A stretch of DNA of 64,000 nt. Source: Aeromicrobium sp. CnD17-E (lineage in GTDB: Bacteria; Actinomycetota; Actinomycetes; Propionibacteriales; Nocardioidaceae). How positions within the stretch are numbered: position 1 is the stretch's first letter; each line of letters begins with the position of its first letter. Both the position numbers and the translations under genes were made by a program. Location of the stretch: positions 1 to 64,000 of the forward strand of contig NZ_JAMXRU010000008.1 of NCBI RefSeq assembly GCF_024124745.1, given 5' to 3'. A model generated the notes under the pieces. The model was not told the origin of the DNA. It was given only the letters and a program-made list of their open reading frames with translations, and made no database searches. This document shows positions 8,549-16,924 of this stretch, one piece after another.

Positions 8549-10051
8549 TCAGACCTCCACGGCTTGGGGATGGGCGGTGCGGACGAGCCCGCACCAGGCG
8601 TTGGCGGCCCGGCGGAGCTCCGCGAGATCCTGGGGTTCCGCCCAGACGACGTGACCGTCGGGACGGACCAGGACTGCTCGAGGCAGATGGCGACTCGGTG
8701 CGGCGTGCACCGCCACCACGTCGAGGGGCTCCACGGCGGCCACGACGTCGTCGAGGTCGACGGGCGCGGTCCCGTCGCCGACGACGAGCAGCGCCGCGCG
8801 GGCCCGCGTCAGGGGCTCTGTCGCGCGGGCACGGTCCTCGTCGGCGATCGCACCGAGGTCCAGGCGGGTCCCGACCAGGTCGGGCGCGTCCGACGGACCG
8901 CACGCGTACCGGATGTCGAGTCCGCTGACCGACCGGCCGAGCCTCCTCGCGGCGTCGGGCAGCCGGATCAGGTCGCGCAGGACGCTGCGCAGCGGGTCGA
9001 CCTCCGGGCCGCGCAGGAACAGCTGGCCCTGGGCCGCCGTGTTCTCCAGCAGGGCGACGCCGACCGGTCGCCGCTCGTCCTCGTAGCTCTGCAGCAGCTC
9101 GGGACCGGCTCGACCCTGGACGACGGCAGCGAGCTTGAAGCCGAGGTTCACGGCGTCCTGGATGCCGACGTTCATCCCCTGCCCGCCCGCTGGCAGGTGG
9201 GTGTGGGCGCTGTCGCCCAGCAGGACGACCCGGCCGTGCAGGTACCGGTCGGCGAGAGCTCCCGCGTCGGTGAACGAGCTCGCCCAGACCGAGCGTCCCC
9301 CGGCGAGACTGCGACCGGTGACCCGCTCGTAGGCGTCGCTGACGTGCTGCATCGTGACCGGTACTCCTTGCGGGAGGAGCCCAGCACCGTACTCGCACAC
9401 GATGAGGCGCTCGGTCCCGTCGCCCAGGGGCGCGGACATGACCATGCCGCGAGGCTTCTTGACCCCGAACGGCTCGTTCGGCAGGCCGCACCCGCGCACG
9501 TCGGCGAGGAGCATCTGGACGCTCGGCTCGGTGATCGTCTGCGCCGCCCCGACGAGGCCCCGGATCCGGCTCGAGCCGCCGTCGCTGGCCACGACGTACC
9601 GGGCGGCCAGCTCGATCTCCTCGCCACTGTCCGACACCAGCCGCGTGGTCACGAGCTCGTCGGACTGCTCGAGCCCGACGAGCTCCCACCCGCGACGGAC
9701 CGAGACCCCGAGCTCGGTGGCGCGGGCGGCGAGCACGGCCTCGGTCCTGGACTGCGGGTACTGGTTGGCGGGGCGGTGCAGGCTGCCCAGGTGCTCGGCG
9801 GAGATCGGGAGGCCGGCGAAGTGGACGGCGTCCTGCTGGACCAGGCCGTCGAAGCGGTCGAGGATCCCGCGCATCGCCAGGATCTCGATCGTGCCGACGG
9901 TGAACCCCAGGGCGCGGGACTGCCCGGTGGGTGCGGTCAACCGGTCCACGACGGTCGGTTCCACGCCCGCCAGGGCCAGCTCGCAGGCGAGCATGAGTCC
10001 ACAGGGCCCGGCGCCGACGATCAGGACGTCGGTCGTGTGAGTCGAGGACAT
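8549..10051 (-). CDS. FAD-dependent aromatic polyketide hydroxylase (PgaE/UrdE-like)
   Basis: 500 aa, first gene of the PKS operon. Contains the FAD GxGxxG motif (VGAGPCGLMLACELA, about 12-26), the DG motif (VASDGGSSRIRGLVG), the GD motif (LLGDSAHTHLPAGGQGMNVG), and a C-terminal thioredoxin-like domain from about 370, the architecture of PgaE, UrdE, RdmE and relatives (about 490-535 aa). Such enzymes hydroxylate the polycyclic intermediate with NADPH and O2. The ATG at 10051 has an upstream GGAAGGTGCCC ribosome binding site. It begins the operon across a divergent promoter region from the 10265 gene. Confidence 0.92.
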   Translation of the reverse strand: MSSTHTTDVLIVGAGPCGLMLACELALAGVEPTVVDRLTAPTGQSRALGFTVGTIEILAMRGILDRFDGLVQQDAVHFAGLPISAEHLGSLHRPANQYPQSRTEAVLAARATELGVSVRRGWELVGLEQSDELVTTRLVSDSGEEIELAARYVVASDGGSSRIRGLVGAAQTITEPSVQMLLADVRGCGLPNEPFGVKKPRGMVMSAPLGDGTERLIVCEYGAGLLPQGVPVTMQHVSDAYERVTGRSLAGGRSVWASSFTDAGALADRYLHGRVVLLGDSAHTHLPAGGQGMNVGIQDAVNLGFKLAAVVQGRAGPELLQSYEDERRPVGVALLENTAAQGQLFLRGPEVDPLRSVLRDLIRLPDAARRLGRSVSGLDIRYACGPSDAPDLVGTRLDLGAIADEDRARATEPLTRARAALLVVGDGTAPVDLDDVVAAVEPLDVVAVHAAPSRHLPRAVLVRPDGHVVWAEPQDLAELRRAANAWCGLVRTAHPQAVEV

Positions 10052-10264
10052 GAAGGGCACCTTCCGATGGCTGGGCGGTGGTGGGGGTACTCCCTCAGCC
10101 TGGTCGCGCCGGCGCCGCCGTGACGACGCCGTCGCGCGGTACGTCCGCAGTACGTCACGGGGCGGCCGCAAGGGTCGCGGTAGATGCGCGGTACAGGTCC
10201 CCCGGCGCGCTCGGCGGGCCCTAGGGTCTCGCTCGCAGACCCGCGACGACGGACGGAGAACGTG
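10052..10264. promoter_or_regulatory. divergent promoter region of the PKS operon, with heptamer direct repeat
   Basis: This 213-bp gap separates the minus-strand PKS operon from the plus-strand gene at 10265, so it must hold the promoter of at least the operon. Two perfect copies of GTACGTC lie at 10139-10145 and 10150-10156, 11 bp apart, one helical turn. Heptameric direct repeats with 11-bp pitch are the known binding pattern of SARP-family activators of antibiotic clusters. A partial third copy (GTACAGG) is at 10191. I do not see a convincing -10 box 8 bp downstream in either direction, so the assignment is tentative. Confidence 0.45.
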
Positions 10265-10897
10265 ATGACGATCTGCCTGCTCGGTGGCAGTGGGAGGACG
10301 GGCCGCCTCGTCGTCCAGGAGGCGCAGGAGAGGGGTCTGTCCCTCCTCGTGGTCGTCCGTGGGGACGCCGCCCAGCGTGGGCGCACCCCGGGCGTGACGT
10401 CCGTCGTGGCGCCGCACCTGGACGCGCCCGAGGTGGTGGAGGCCGTGCGCGCCTCCACCGTGGTGCTGTCGGCCCTGGGGCCTCGCCGCACGACCCGCCC
10501 GCACGAGCTGGCCCGACCGGTCGGCGTGCTCGCCGACGCTGCGGCCGGGGTCGGCGCTCGTGTCGTCCTGACGAGCGCCGCGCCCGTCGGCGCTCCCCAC
10601 CTCGGTGAGAACCAGGCCTACCGACGGGTGGGGCACCCCCTGGTGCAACGAGTGTTCGCCCGTGCGTACGCGGAGCTCCTGCGGATGGAGCAGGCCGTCT
10701 CGGACTCCGGTGTCGAGCACGTGGTGCTGCGCCCACCGCGGCTGCTCGACGGCGGTGGTCGCGCCTACCGTGCCGACCCGACGGGCGCGGTGCTCGGCGG
10801 CCGGTCGCTCGACCGGGTCGCCCTGGCCGTCGCCCTGCTCGACGCCGTCGAGCAGCCGGACTGGACGGGGCGCACCGTCGGCCTCGCCCGGGCGTGA
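10265..10897 (+). CDS. NAD(P)-binding NmrA/atypical-SDR family protein
   Basis: 210 aa. The N-terminus has the dinucleotide motif LLGGSGRTGRLVVQEA (residues 5-20), with the GGxGxTG form of NmrA-like and biliverdin-reductase-B-like atypical SDRs. SALGP and LTSA follow, and there is no YxxxK. Family members are NAD(P)H-dependent reductases or redox-sensing proteins. ATG 10265 is preceded by GGAGA at 10255-10259; a GTG at 10262 is an alternative. It is divergent from the PKS operon and may act in tailoring or sensing, but no substrate can be inferred. Confidence 0.75.
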   Translation: MTICLLGGSGRTGRLVVQEAQERGLSLLVVVRGDAAQRGRTPGVTSVVAPHLDAPEVVEAVRASTVVLSALGPRRTTRPHELARPVGVLADAAAGVGARVVLTSAAPVGAPHLGENQAYRRVGHPLVQRVFARAYAELLRMEQAVSDSGVEHVVLRPPRLLDGGGRAYRADPTGAVLGGRSLDRVALAVALLDAVEQPDWTGRTVGLARA

Positions 10898-10927
10898 GCG
10901 CGCAGCGCCCCTGCTGTGGCGTCTGGG

Positions 10928-11938
10928 TCAGCGCGGCTTGGTCGCGCTCACGAGGACGTCACCGGTCGGGTCGACCTCCTGCCAGGCGAGGTCGACGAAT
11001 CCTGCCTCCTCGAGCCAGCCGAGGCACTGCTCGACCGAGTACTCCGCTCCGCCGGCGGTCCAGACCCGCATGCCGAGACTCGAGAGTGGTCTTCTGCGCG
11101 TACCGCTGCCGGTGGTCATCTGGTCGTACACGTACACGGTCCCGCCCGGGGTGAGTGCCACCCGGACCGCGTCGAGGATCTGCCGCGACGCCTCCGCGTC
11201 CCAGTTGTGCAGCACGTGCCCGACGACCATCGCGTCGGCGGGGGGCAGGGGGTCCACGAACACGTCCCCCGACACGAACCCCACGTCCGTCGCACCGTCG
11301 GCACGGCGTTGGAAGTGGGGCTCGACCGCGGGGAGGTCGAAGACGACGGCGTCGACGTGCGGGTGGCGCCTCGTGATGCCCCACAGCACGTCCCCGGTGG
11401 CACCGCCCACGTCGACCACGCGCTCGTAGCGGTTCCAGTCGACCTCCCGCACCAGGTGCTCGACGAGCTGCCCGGTCGCCGACTCCATGCCGCCGAGGAA
11501 CGCGGCCGCGAGGTCCTCGCTCCGGTAGAGGCTGTCGTAGGGGCTCTCGACCTCCGCCGTGCGCGGCGTCCCGTGCCGCAGCACGGCTGCGAGGTCTCGC
11601 CAGCTCGGGTTGAAGCTTCGATGGCAGAAGGCGACGTAGTCGCCGAGGTACTCCGGCGAGGACGAGTCCACGAGGAGCCTCCGCGCCTGGTCACCACACG
11701 TCAACCCGGCCTCCGTGGCCACCAGGAGACCGAGGTCGACGAGCACGCTCACCACGTCCTCCAGCGTGGGCTGGTCCAGGTCCAGGGTCGCCGCGAGCTG
11801 CTCGACCGAGGCGACACCGCCCTCCCGCCGAGCCACGGCCTTGAAGAGGCCGACGTCGACCGCTGCCGCGAGCACCTCGAACTTCCAGGCGCCGGCGATG
11901 ATCGAGCGCACGTCAGCGCTCCTCGCCCCCGCACTCAC
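10928..11938 (-). CDS. SAM-dependent O-methyltransferase (polyketide tailoring type)
   Basis: 336 aa with an N-terminal winged-helix dimerisation domain (about 10-100) and a C-terminal Rossmann methyltransferase domain. SAM motif I is VVDVGGATGD (174-183), and the later HVLHNWDAE motif contains the His/Asp pair conserved in the DnrK/TcmN-C/hydroxyneurosporene methyltransferase family. It most likely methylates a phenolic hydroxyl of the polyketide. The GTG start (11938-11936) overlaps the stop of the MFS gene (GTGA), so exporter and methyltransferase form a two-gene operon. Confidence 0.88.
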   Translation of the reverse strand: MSAGARSADVRSIIAGAWKFEVLAAAVDVGLFKAVARREGGVASVEQLAATLDLDQPTLEDVVSVLVDLGLLVATEAGLTCGDQARRLLVDSSSPEYLGDYVAFCHRSFNPSWRDLAAVLRHGTPRTAEVESPYDSLYRSEDLAAAFLGGMESATGQLVEHLVREVDWNRYERVVDVGGATGDVLWGITRRHPHVDAVVFDLPAVEPHFQRRADGATDVGFVSGDVFVDPLPPADAMVVGHVLHNWDAEASRQILDAVRVALTPGGTVYVYDQMTTGSGTRRRPLSSLGMRVWTAGGAEYSVEQCLGWLEEAGFVDLAWQEVDPTGDVLVSATKPR

Positions 11939-13431
11939 GCCGTCGGGCCCTGGGCCTCGACCGCGGCGTCGCGGCGCACGGTCAGCGCGACCACGACCGC
12001 CGCGAGCACGTAGATCGCCGCGACGGCGAGGAACGCCGTGGTGAATCCCTCCGAGAGGGCTGCGCGGGCGGAGGCGAGCAACGACGCGTCGCCCGTGGAC
12101 TCGGCCCGCAGCAGCTCCTGGGCCGCGGACGGCAGCTGCCCGGTGCTGACCTGGGTGGCCAGGACCACGAGCGTCGCGAGACCGATGGCCCCACCCACCT
12201 GCTGCGCGGTGTTCATGACCGCGGCCGCAGCACCCGAGTCGGGGCCGTCGACGCGGGACATGGCCGAGATCGTGAGCGGGACGAAGGTCGATCCCAGGCC
12301 GAGTGCCGTCACGACCATGGGCGCCACGATCGCCGTCGCGTAGCCGGAGTCGACGTCGAGGAAGCTCAGCCAGAGCATGCCGAGCGCGGTGAGGACCAGG
12401 CCGCCGCCGGCGATGGCGGCTGGCGCTAGCCTTGGCAGGAGCCGCGGCGCCAGCACCCCGGAGCCGATGAAGATGGCCGTCGCCCAGGGCAGGTAGGCCA
12501 GCGCCGACTCGATCGCGGAGTACCCCAGCACCTGCTGCATGTAGAGCGTGAAGAAGTAGTAGGTCGCGAACATCCCGGTACCGAGCAGCAGCATCGCGAC
12601 GTTGGCGCCTGCGCGGGTCCGGTCGCGCAGGATCGCGAGCGGGAGCAGCGGGTGGGCGACGCGGTCCTGCGCGACCACGAAGATGCCGATGAAGACCGCA
12701 GCCGCTGCGTAGAGCGCGATCGACGCCGGGTCGCCCCAGCCGTGCTCGCCGCTGCGGGTGATCGCGTAGACGAGCGAGGTGACACCGAGGGTGCCGAGGA
12801 CCGCGCTCGGGACGTTGAGCTCGGAGCGATGGCGCTCCCCCGACCGCAGGTACCGGGCGCCGAGGAACAGGGCGACGGCGATCGGGATGTTCACGAGGAG
12901 CACCCAGCGCCAGCTCGCGTAGGACGTGAGCACGCCACCGAACAGCAGGCCCGCGGTGGAGCCGAGCCCGGCCATCGCCCCGTACAGCCCCATCGCCCGG
13001 CCCCGGGCCTGTCCCTCGAACGACGTGGCGATGAGCGCGAGGGCGGCGGGGGCCACGATGGCCGCACCCATCCCCTGCAGGACGCGGGCGCCGATGAGGA
13101 CCTCCTGCGACCAGGCCAGACCGCCGAGCAGCGAGGCACCGGCGAAGAGCACCAGGCCGACCCGGAAGATGGCGACGCGCCCGAGCACGTCGCCGAGCCG
13201 GCCGCCCAGCAGCAGGAACCCGCCGAAGGCGAGCGCGTACGCGTTCACGACCCACGCGAGCAGCACGCCGCTCATGTCGAACGCCTGCTGGATGCTGGAG
13301 AGCGCGATGTTCATGATCGTGCCGTCCAGCACGACCATGAACTGCGCGCCGGCGATCACGGCCAGGGCCAGGCCCGGCCTCGTGACCCCCGGACTGTCGG
13401 TGGCGGTGGTGACGGTGTTCTCCGTGGTCAT
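11935..13431 (-). CDS. MFS drug exporter, DHA2 (14-TMS) family
   Basis: 498 aa, typical of 14-helix DHA2/EmrB-type proton antiporters. Landmarks are the motif D1-like VVLDGTIMNIALSSI in TM1, GRLGDVLGR between TM2 and TM3 (motif A) and GLLFGGVLTSYASWRWVLLVNIPI (motif C and the following loop). It probably exports the polyketide and gives self-resistance. The start MTTENTV (ATG 13431) has a GGGGACAGCC ribosome binding site; longer in-frame starts run into the promoter region. A paired palindromic site upstream suggests repressor control. Confidence 0.9.
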   Translation of the reverse strand: MTTENTVTTATDSPGVTRPGLALAVIAGAQFMVVLDGTIMNIALSSIQQAFDMSGVLLAWVVNAYALAFGGFLLLGGRLGDVLGRVAIFRVGLVLFAGASLLGGLAWSQEVLIGARVLQGMGAAIVAPAALALIATSFEGQARGRAMGLYGAMAGLGSTAGLLFGGVLTSYASWRWVLLVNIPIAVALFLGARYLRSGERHRSELNVPSAVLGTLGVTSLVYAITRSGEHGWGDPASIALYAAAAVFIGIFVVAQDRVAHPLLPLAILRDRTRAGANVAMLLLGTGMFATYYFFTLYMQQVLGYSAIESALAYLPWATAIFIGSGVLAPRLLPRLAPAAIAGGGLVLTALGMLWLSFLDVDSGYATAIVAPMVVTALGLGSTFVPLTISAMSRVDGPDSGAAAAVMNTAQQVGGAIGLATLVVLATQVSTGQLPSAAQELLRAESTGDASLLASARAALSEGFTTAFLAVAAIYVLAAVVVALTVRRDAAVEAQGPTA

Positions 13432-13474
13432 GGCTGTCCCCTGTCGTCGGCGTTGGCGCCGTGGTCCCGTGGAA

Positions 13475-13524
13475 GTGTACAAGCGGTGCTTTCTCAGCAT
13501 AGCGAAAAGTGACCAGGTGTACAC
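13475..13524 (-). promoter_or_regulatory. MFS-OMT promoter with two GTGTACA operator-like sites
   Basis: Upstream of the exporter gene, GTGTACAA lies at 13475-13482 and the perfect palindrome GTGTACAC at 13517-13524, 42 bp apart. Between them the minus strand has a good -10 box TATGCT (complement of 13496-13501). One site would therefore cover the -35 region and the other the start of the transcript. This is the layout of a TetR- or MarR-type repressor acting on an exporter, but no such regulator gene is adjacent within the window. Confidence 0.45.
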
Positions 13525-13575
13525 CCCGTGCCTCGACCCGCACGCCGGGCGCACGGGCCGCGGCCCGGCCGTCGG

Positions 13576-14262
13576 TCAGGACCAGGCGGCGCACACCAGG
13601 AGACCGCGCCCCTGGACCCAGCGGCCTGCGACCTCCACCTGGTCGCCGGACGCCCTCGACCGACCCGTCACGCTCGCGACGAAGCCGTCCCCGTCGTCCA
13701 GGCGCACCTCGGCGCCGCGGAAGCCGGGCGAGGTGCCGTGCACGGGGAACCAGGCCTTGAAGACCGCCTCCTTGACGCAGAACAGCAGGCGGTCCCAGGC
13801 GACCTCGGGCCGGGCGGTCGACCGTTCGCCCAGCCAGGTGCGCTCCGTGGCGCTGGCGATCCGCTCCAGCACGTTCGGCGGAAGCGGGGCGGCCGGCTCC
13901 GCGTCGATCCCCAGGGCGCGCCACCGCGACGCCTCCCCCAGCGCGGCGGCGACGTAGCCGTCGCAGTGCGTCACCGACCCCACGATGCCGACGGGCCACG
14001 TGGGCGCCCCACGCGGGCCCGGGAGGATCGGCACGGGCGCACGCCCGAGGTCGACGAGGGCCTCGCGGGCGAGCCGCCGACCCGCGGCGAACTGGTGTCG
14101 CCGACGCGGTACGGCGGCAGCGACGACCGCAGCCTCCTCGGCGCTGAGGCCTGAGTCGTCACCGTCGCGGCGCAGGTCCGCCACGAGCTCGCGTGCCACC
14201 ACCCCGGCCGGCACGAGTCCCGCGAGCAGCCCGCCGTCCCCGTCCCGACCTCGCGTCCCCAT
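13576..14262 (-). CDS. 4-prime-phosphopantetheinyl transferase (Sfp/EntD/PptT type)
   Basis: 228 aa. Conserved elements are RRRHQFAAGRRLARE (about 53-67), SVTHCDGYVAAALG, the Mg-binding GIDAEP (117-122) and WDRLLFCVKEAVFKAW with the catalytic Glu/Lys. It transfers phosphopantetheine from CoA to the Ser of carrier proteins and is the obvious partner for the cluster ACP, although it could also serve the whole cell. The transcript appears leaderless: TAGCCT (complement of 14269-14274) ends 6 nt before the ATG. It marks the probable right border of the cluster. Confidence 0.9.
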   Translation of the reverse strand: MGTRGRDGDGGLLAGLVPAGVVARELVADLRRDGDDSGLSAEEAAVVAAAVPRRRHQFAAGRRLAREALVDLGRAPVPILPGPRGAPTWPVGIVGSVTHCDGYVAAALGEASRWRALGIDAEPAAPLPPNVLERIASATERTWLGERSTARPEVAWDRLLFCVKEAVFKAWFPVHGTSPGFRGAEVRLDDGDGFVASVTGRSRASGDQVEVAGRWVQGRGLLVCAAWS

Positions 14263-14319
14263 CGCCCCAGGCTAGGGACCGTCGCCCCGATGCGGAACGC
14301 CGTCGCCCGATGCTCGGCG

Positions 14320-15108
14320 TCAGTCGGGCGACGACGCCCCGAAACGCGCCGGGTGCGGGTAGCGCGGGGAGAGCCTGTCGCCCGAGGAGGTGCCGGTGAG
14401 CCGGCGCTTGATCCAGGGCGCTGCGTGGGTGCGGGCCCAGGCCAGGTTCTCCGCGCGCAGCTCGCGCGGGGTGCGAGCGAGCGCCTCGCCGAGCGCGAGC
14501 GGCTCGAGGTCGTGCGCGACGCCGAGCACGTCGAGCACCGCGATCGCCATGCGCTGGTGGCCCGCCGACGACATGTGCAGCCGGTCGACGTCCCACATCC
14601 GCGGCTCGCGGTACTCGCGCATGCGCCAGAAGTCGACCACGCGCGTACCGTGCCGCTCGGCCACCTCGCGGACGAGCTCGTTGTAGATCGCGAACCGGCC
14701 ACGACCGGCCGCGAAGATGGGGAACCCGGCCGGGTCGAACGCGGTGAACAACACGACCGTGGCACCGGTGCCGGCGAGCCTGCCGACGGCGTCGTCGTAG
14801 CGCGCCACGAGCGCGTCGACGTCGACCCTCGGCCGCATGATGTCGTTGCCGCCGGCGTAGAGCGTGACGAGGTCCGGTCGCGCCGCGAGCGCCGGCTCGA
14901 GCTGCTCGTCGAGCACCGCGCCGAGCTTGCGACCGCGGATCGCCAGGTTGGCGTACGCGAACGGCGCGTCGACCTCCTCGGCCCGCGCGGCGAGCACCTC
15001 GGCGACCCGGTCGGCCCAGCCCCGCACCCCGTTCGGCAGCGTCGGGTCGTGGTCGCCGACGCCCTCCGTGAACGAGTCCCCGAGTGCGACGTAGGTGCGG
15101 TAGGTCAT
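14320..15108 (-). CDS. SGNH/GDSL hydrolase
   Basis: 262 aa. Block I is ALGDSFTEG with the nucleophile Ser12, block III is YAGGNDIM, and block V is DRLHMSSAGH with the catalytic Asp/His pair. No signal peptide is visible, so it is probably a cytoplasmic esterase or lipase-like hydrolase; the substrate is unknown. The last 25 residues are low-complexity. Leaderless start: TAGCCT (complement of 15115-15120), 6-nt spacer, ATG. Confidence 0.88.
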   Translation of the reverse strand: MTYRTYVALGDSFTEGVGDHDPTLPNGVRGWADRVAEVLAARAEEVDAPFAYANLAIRGRKLGAVLDEQLEPALAARPDLVTLYAGGNDIMRPRVDVDALVARYDDAVGRLAGTGATVVLFTAFDPAGFPIFAAGRGRFAIYNELVREVAERHGTRVVDFWRMREYREPRMWDVDRLHMSSAGHQRMAIAVLDVLGVAHDLEPLALGEALARTPRELRAENLAWARTHAAPWIKRRLTGTSSGDRLSPRYPHPARFGASSPD

Positions 15109-15168
15109 CGCTCCAGGCTAGGAGCCCGCTCCCGGCGGACCGCGGCCTGGTCCCCGTAGGCTGGCGGC

Positions 15169-15942
15169 ATGGACCTCGGACTGGCAGGCAGGACGTACGT
15201 CGTCACCGGAGGCTCCCGCGGCCTCGGCCGCGCGAGCGCGGAGGTGCTGGTCGCGGAGGGGGCGAACGTCGTCCTGTCGTCGCGCTCGCAGGAGTCCGTC
15301 GACGCCGCCGTCGCGGAGCTCGGCGACCTCGGGGCCGGTGGGGTCGCAGGCCTCGCGGCCGACAACGCCGACCCCGCCACCGCGGGCGCGCTCGTCGCGC
15401 TCGCGCAGGAGCGGTTCGGTGCGGTGCACGGAGCCCTCGTCAGCGTCGGCGGCCCGCCCCCGGGCACCGTCCTCGGGCGTAGCGACGAGGAGTGGCGCAG
15501 TGCGTTCGAGAGCGTCTTCCTCGGCGGTCTGCGAGTCGCCACGACAGTCGCCGAGGCGATCGAGCCGGGCCAGGGCGGGTCGATCGCGCTCGTGCTCTCG
15601 ACGTCGGCGAAGGCACCCGTCACGGGCCTCGGGATCTCCAACGGCCTGCGACCCGGGCTCGCGATGGCGGCGAAGGACCTCGCCGACGAGCTCGGGCCCC
15701 GCGACGTGCGGGTCAACGCCCTGCTGCCGGGACGCGTCGACACCGAGCGCGTGCGCGAGCTCGACGCCCTGTCGGGCGACCCCGACGGGTCACGCGAGCG
15801 CGCCGCCGCCGGCATCCCCCTGCGGCGCTACGGCCGACCCGAGGAGTTCGGACGCGCGGCCGCGTTCCTGCTCTCCCCCGCCGCCGGCTACCTCACCGGG
15901 GTCATGCTCCCCGTCGACGGCGGGACCTCGCGCACGCTCTGA
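15169..15942 (+). CDS. SDR-family oxidoreductase lacking the YxxxK pair
   Basis: 257-aa FabG-like Rossmann protein with cofactor motif TGGSRGLG (13-20) and the C-terminal GVMLPVDGG block. Where classical SDRs have catalytic Tyr and Lys, this protein has SNGLR, i.e. Ser157-x3-Arg161, and the NNAG motif is replaced by SVGGP. A recognised branch of SDRs annotated as 3-oxoacyl-ACP reductase-like carries the same SNxLR block, so the protein is probably folded and conserved but chemically different. Leaderless: TAGGCT at 15157-15162, 6 nt, ATG. It ends 12 bp from the convergent desaturase gene. Confidence 0.85.
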   Translation: MDLGLAGRTYVVTGGSRGLGRASAEVLVAEGANVVLSSRSQESVDAAVAELGDLGAGGVAGLAADNADPATAGALVALAQERFGAVHGALVSVGGPPPGTVLGRSDEEWRSAFESVFLGGLRVATTVAEAIEPGQGGSIALVLSTSAKAPVTGLGISNGLRPGLAMAAKDLADELGPRDVRVNALLPGRVDTERVRELDALSGDPDGSRERAAAGIPLRRYGRPEEFGRAAAFLLSPAAGYLTGVMLPVDGGTSRTL

Positions 15943-15954
15943 CCCGCACCGGCG

Positions 15955-16845
15955 TCACCGGCGTGGCAGGACCGTGTCGGTCGGCGCGGTCCGGTCCGCA
16001 GGCGTCCACCCGGGCGGTCCGAACAGGTAGCCGAGCTTGTCGCGCAGCCGTGGCGTGGAGCGGACGTCGCGGACGATCTCGACGTAGTCGCCGTACTGCA
16101 GCCGCAGCAGGTTGTAGGTGTCGACCTGCTTGGTGAGTCCGTACCGCGGTCGGTGCCGCTCCGGCGCGAACGACCCGAACAGGCGGTCCCAGACGATGAG
16201 GATGCCGCCGTAGTTCTTGTCGAGGTACTCGGGGTCGCTGCCGTGGTGCACGCGGTGGTGCGACGGGGTGTTCATGACGTACTCGACGGGCCGCGGGAGC
16301 CTCCCGACCAGCTCGGTGTGGACGAAGAACTGGTAGACGAGGTTGAGGCCGAAGGCGACGTAGAGCGTCCAGGGCGCGAAGCCGAGCAGTGGCAGCGGGA
16401 GCCAGAAGAAGAACTCGAACCACGGGTTCCACTTCTGGCGCAGCGCGGTGCCGAAGTTCATGAGCTCGCTCGAGTGGTGGGCCTGGTGCCCCGCCCACGC
16501 GATGCGCACCCGGTGGCTGAACCGGTGGTGCCAGTAGTAGCCGAGGTCGACACCGAGGACGACGAGCACCCAGTACCACCAGGTGTCCGTCGGGAGGTGG
16601 AAGGGCGCCACGTAGGCGTACACGGCGACGAAGCCGAAGAACGTCACCACCTTGAACGCCGTCAGGAACACCAGCGACAGCACCCCCATCGAGATCGAGG
16701 TGCGGGCGTCCTTCAGGGCGTAGCCGCTGGTGCTGTCGTCGTGGTCGAGCCAGCGCAGGGCCGCCAGCTCCACGAGGATCGCGAGCACGAAGAACGGGGC
16801 GGCGTAGGTGACCGGGTTCTTGAGCGGGTCGAGCAGGTCGTGCAC
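15955..16845 (-). CDS. sterol desaturase / fatty acid hydroxylase family membrane protein
   Basis: 296 aa with about four to five membrane segments in the first 200 residues. The di-iron histidine boxes are HHRFSH (about 106-111), HQAHHS (about 119-124) and HHRVHH (about 196-201), as in the sterol C5-desaturase/fatty acid hydroxylase superfamily. It uses O2 to hydroxylate or desaturate a lipid. The gene is divergent from a TetR regulator with a palindrome between them, so it is the likely regulatory target. Substrate unknown. Confidence 0.9.
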   Translation of the reverse strand: MHDLLDPLKNPVTYAAPFFVLAILVELAALRWLDHDDSTSGYALKDARTSISMGVLSLVFLTAFKVVTFFGFVAVYAYVAPFHLPTDTWWYWVLVVLGVDLGYYWHHRFSHRVRIAWAGHQAHHSSELMNFGTALRQKWNPWFEFFFWLPLPLLGFAPWTLYVAFGLNLVYQFFVHTELVGRLPRPVEYVMNTPSHHRVHHGSDPEYLDKNYGGILIVWDRLFGSFAPERHRPRYGLTKQVDTYNLLRLQYGDYVEIVRDVRSTPRLRDKLGYLFGPPGWTPADRTAPTDTVLPRR

Positions 16846-16855
16846 AGCGCCTCCA

Positions 16856-16894
16856 GGTATATGACTTGTGGGTAAGTTACCACCGGTTCATACC
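16856..16894. promoter_or_regulatory. TetR-type operator between desaturase and regulator
   Basis: The 79-bp divergent gap contains a perfect 11-bp palindrome GGTAAGTTACC at 16871-16881. It is flanked by imperfectly matching outer halves, GGTATATGAC at 16856-16865 and GGTTCATACC at 16885-16894. Nested inverted repeats of this size between a TetR gene and its divergent neighbour are the usual autoregulatory operator. Confidence 0.6.
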
Positions 16895-16924
16895 AGTGCG
16901 CCAGACCCGGCTAGAGTCCGGTCC

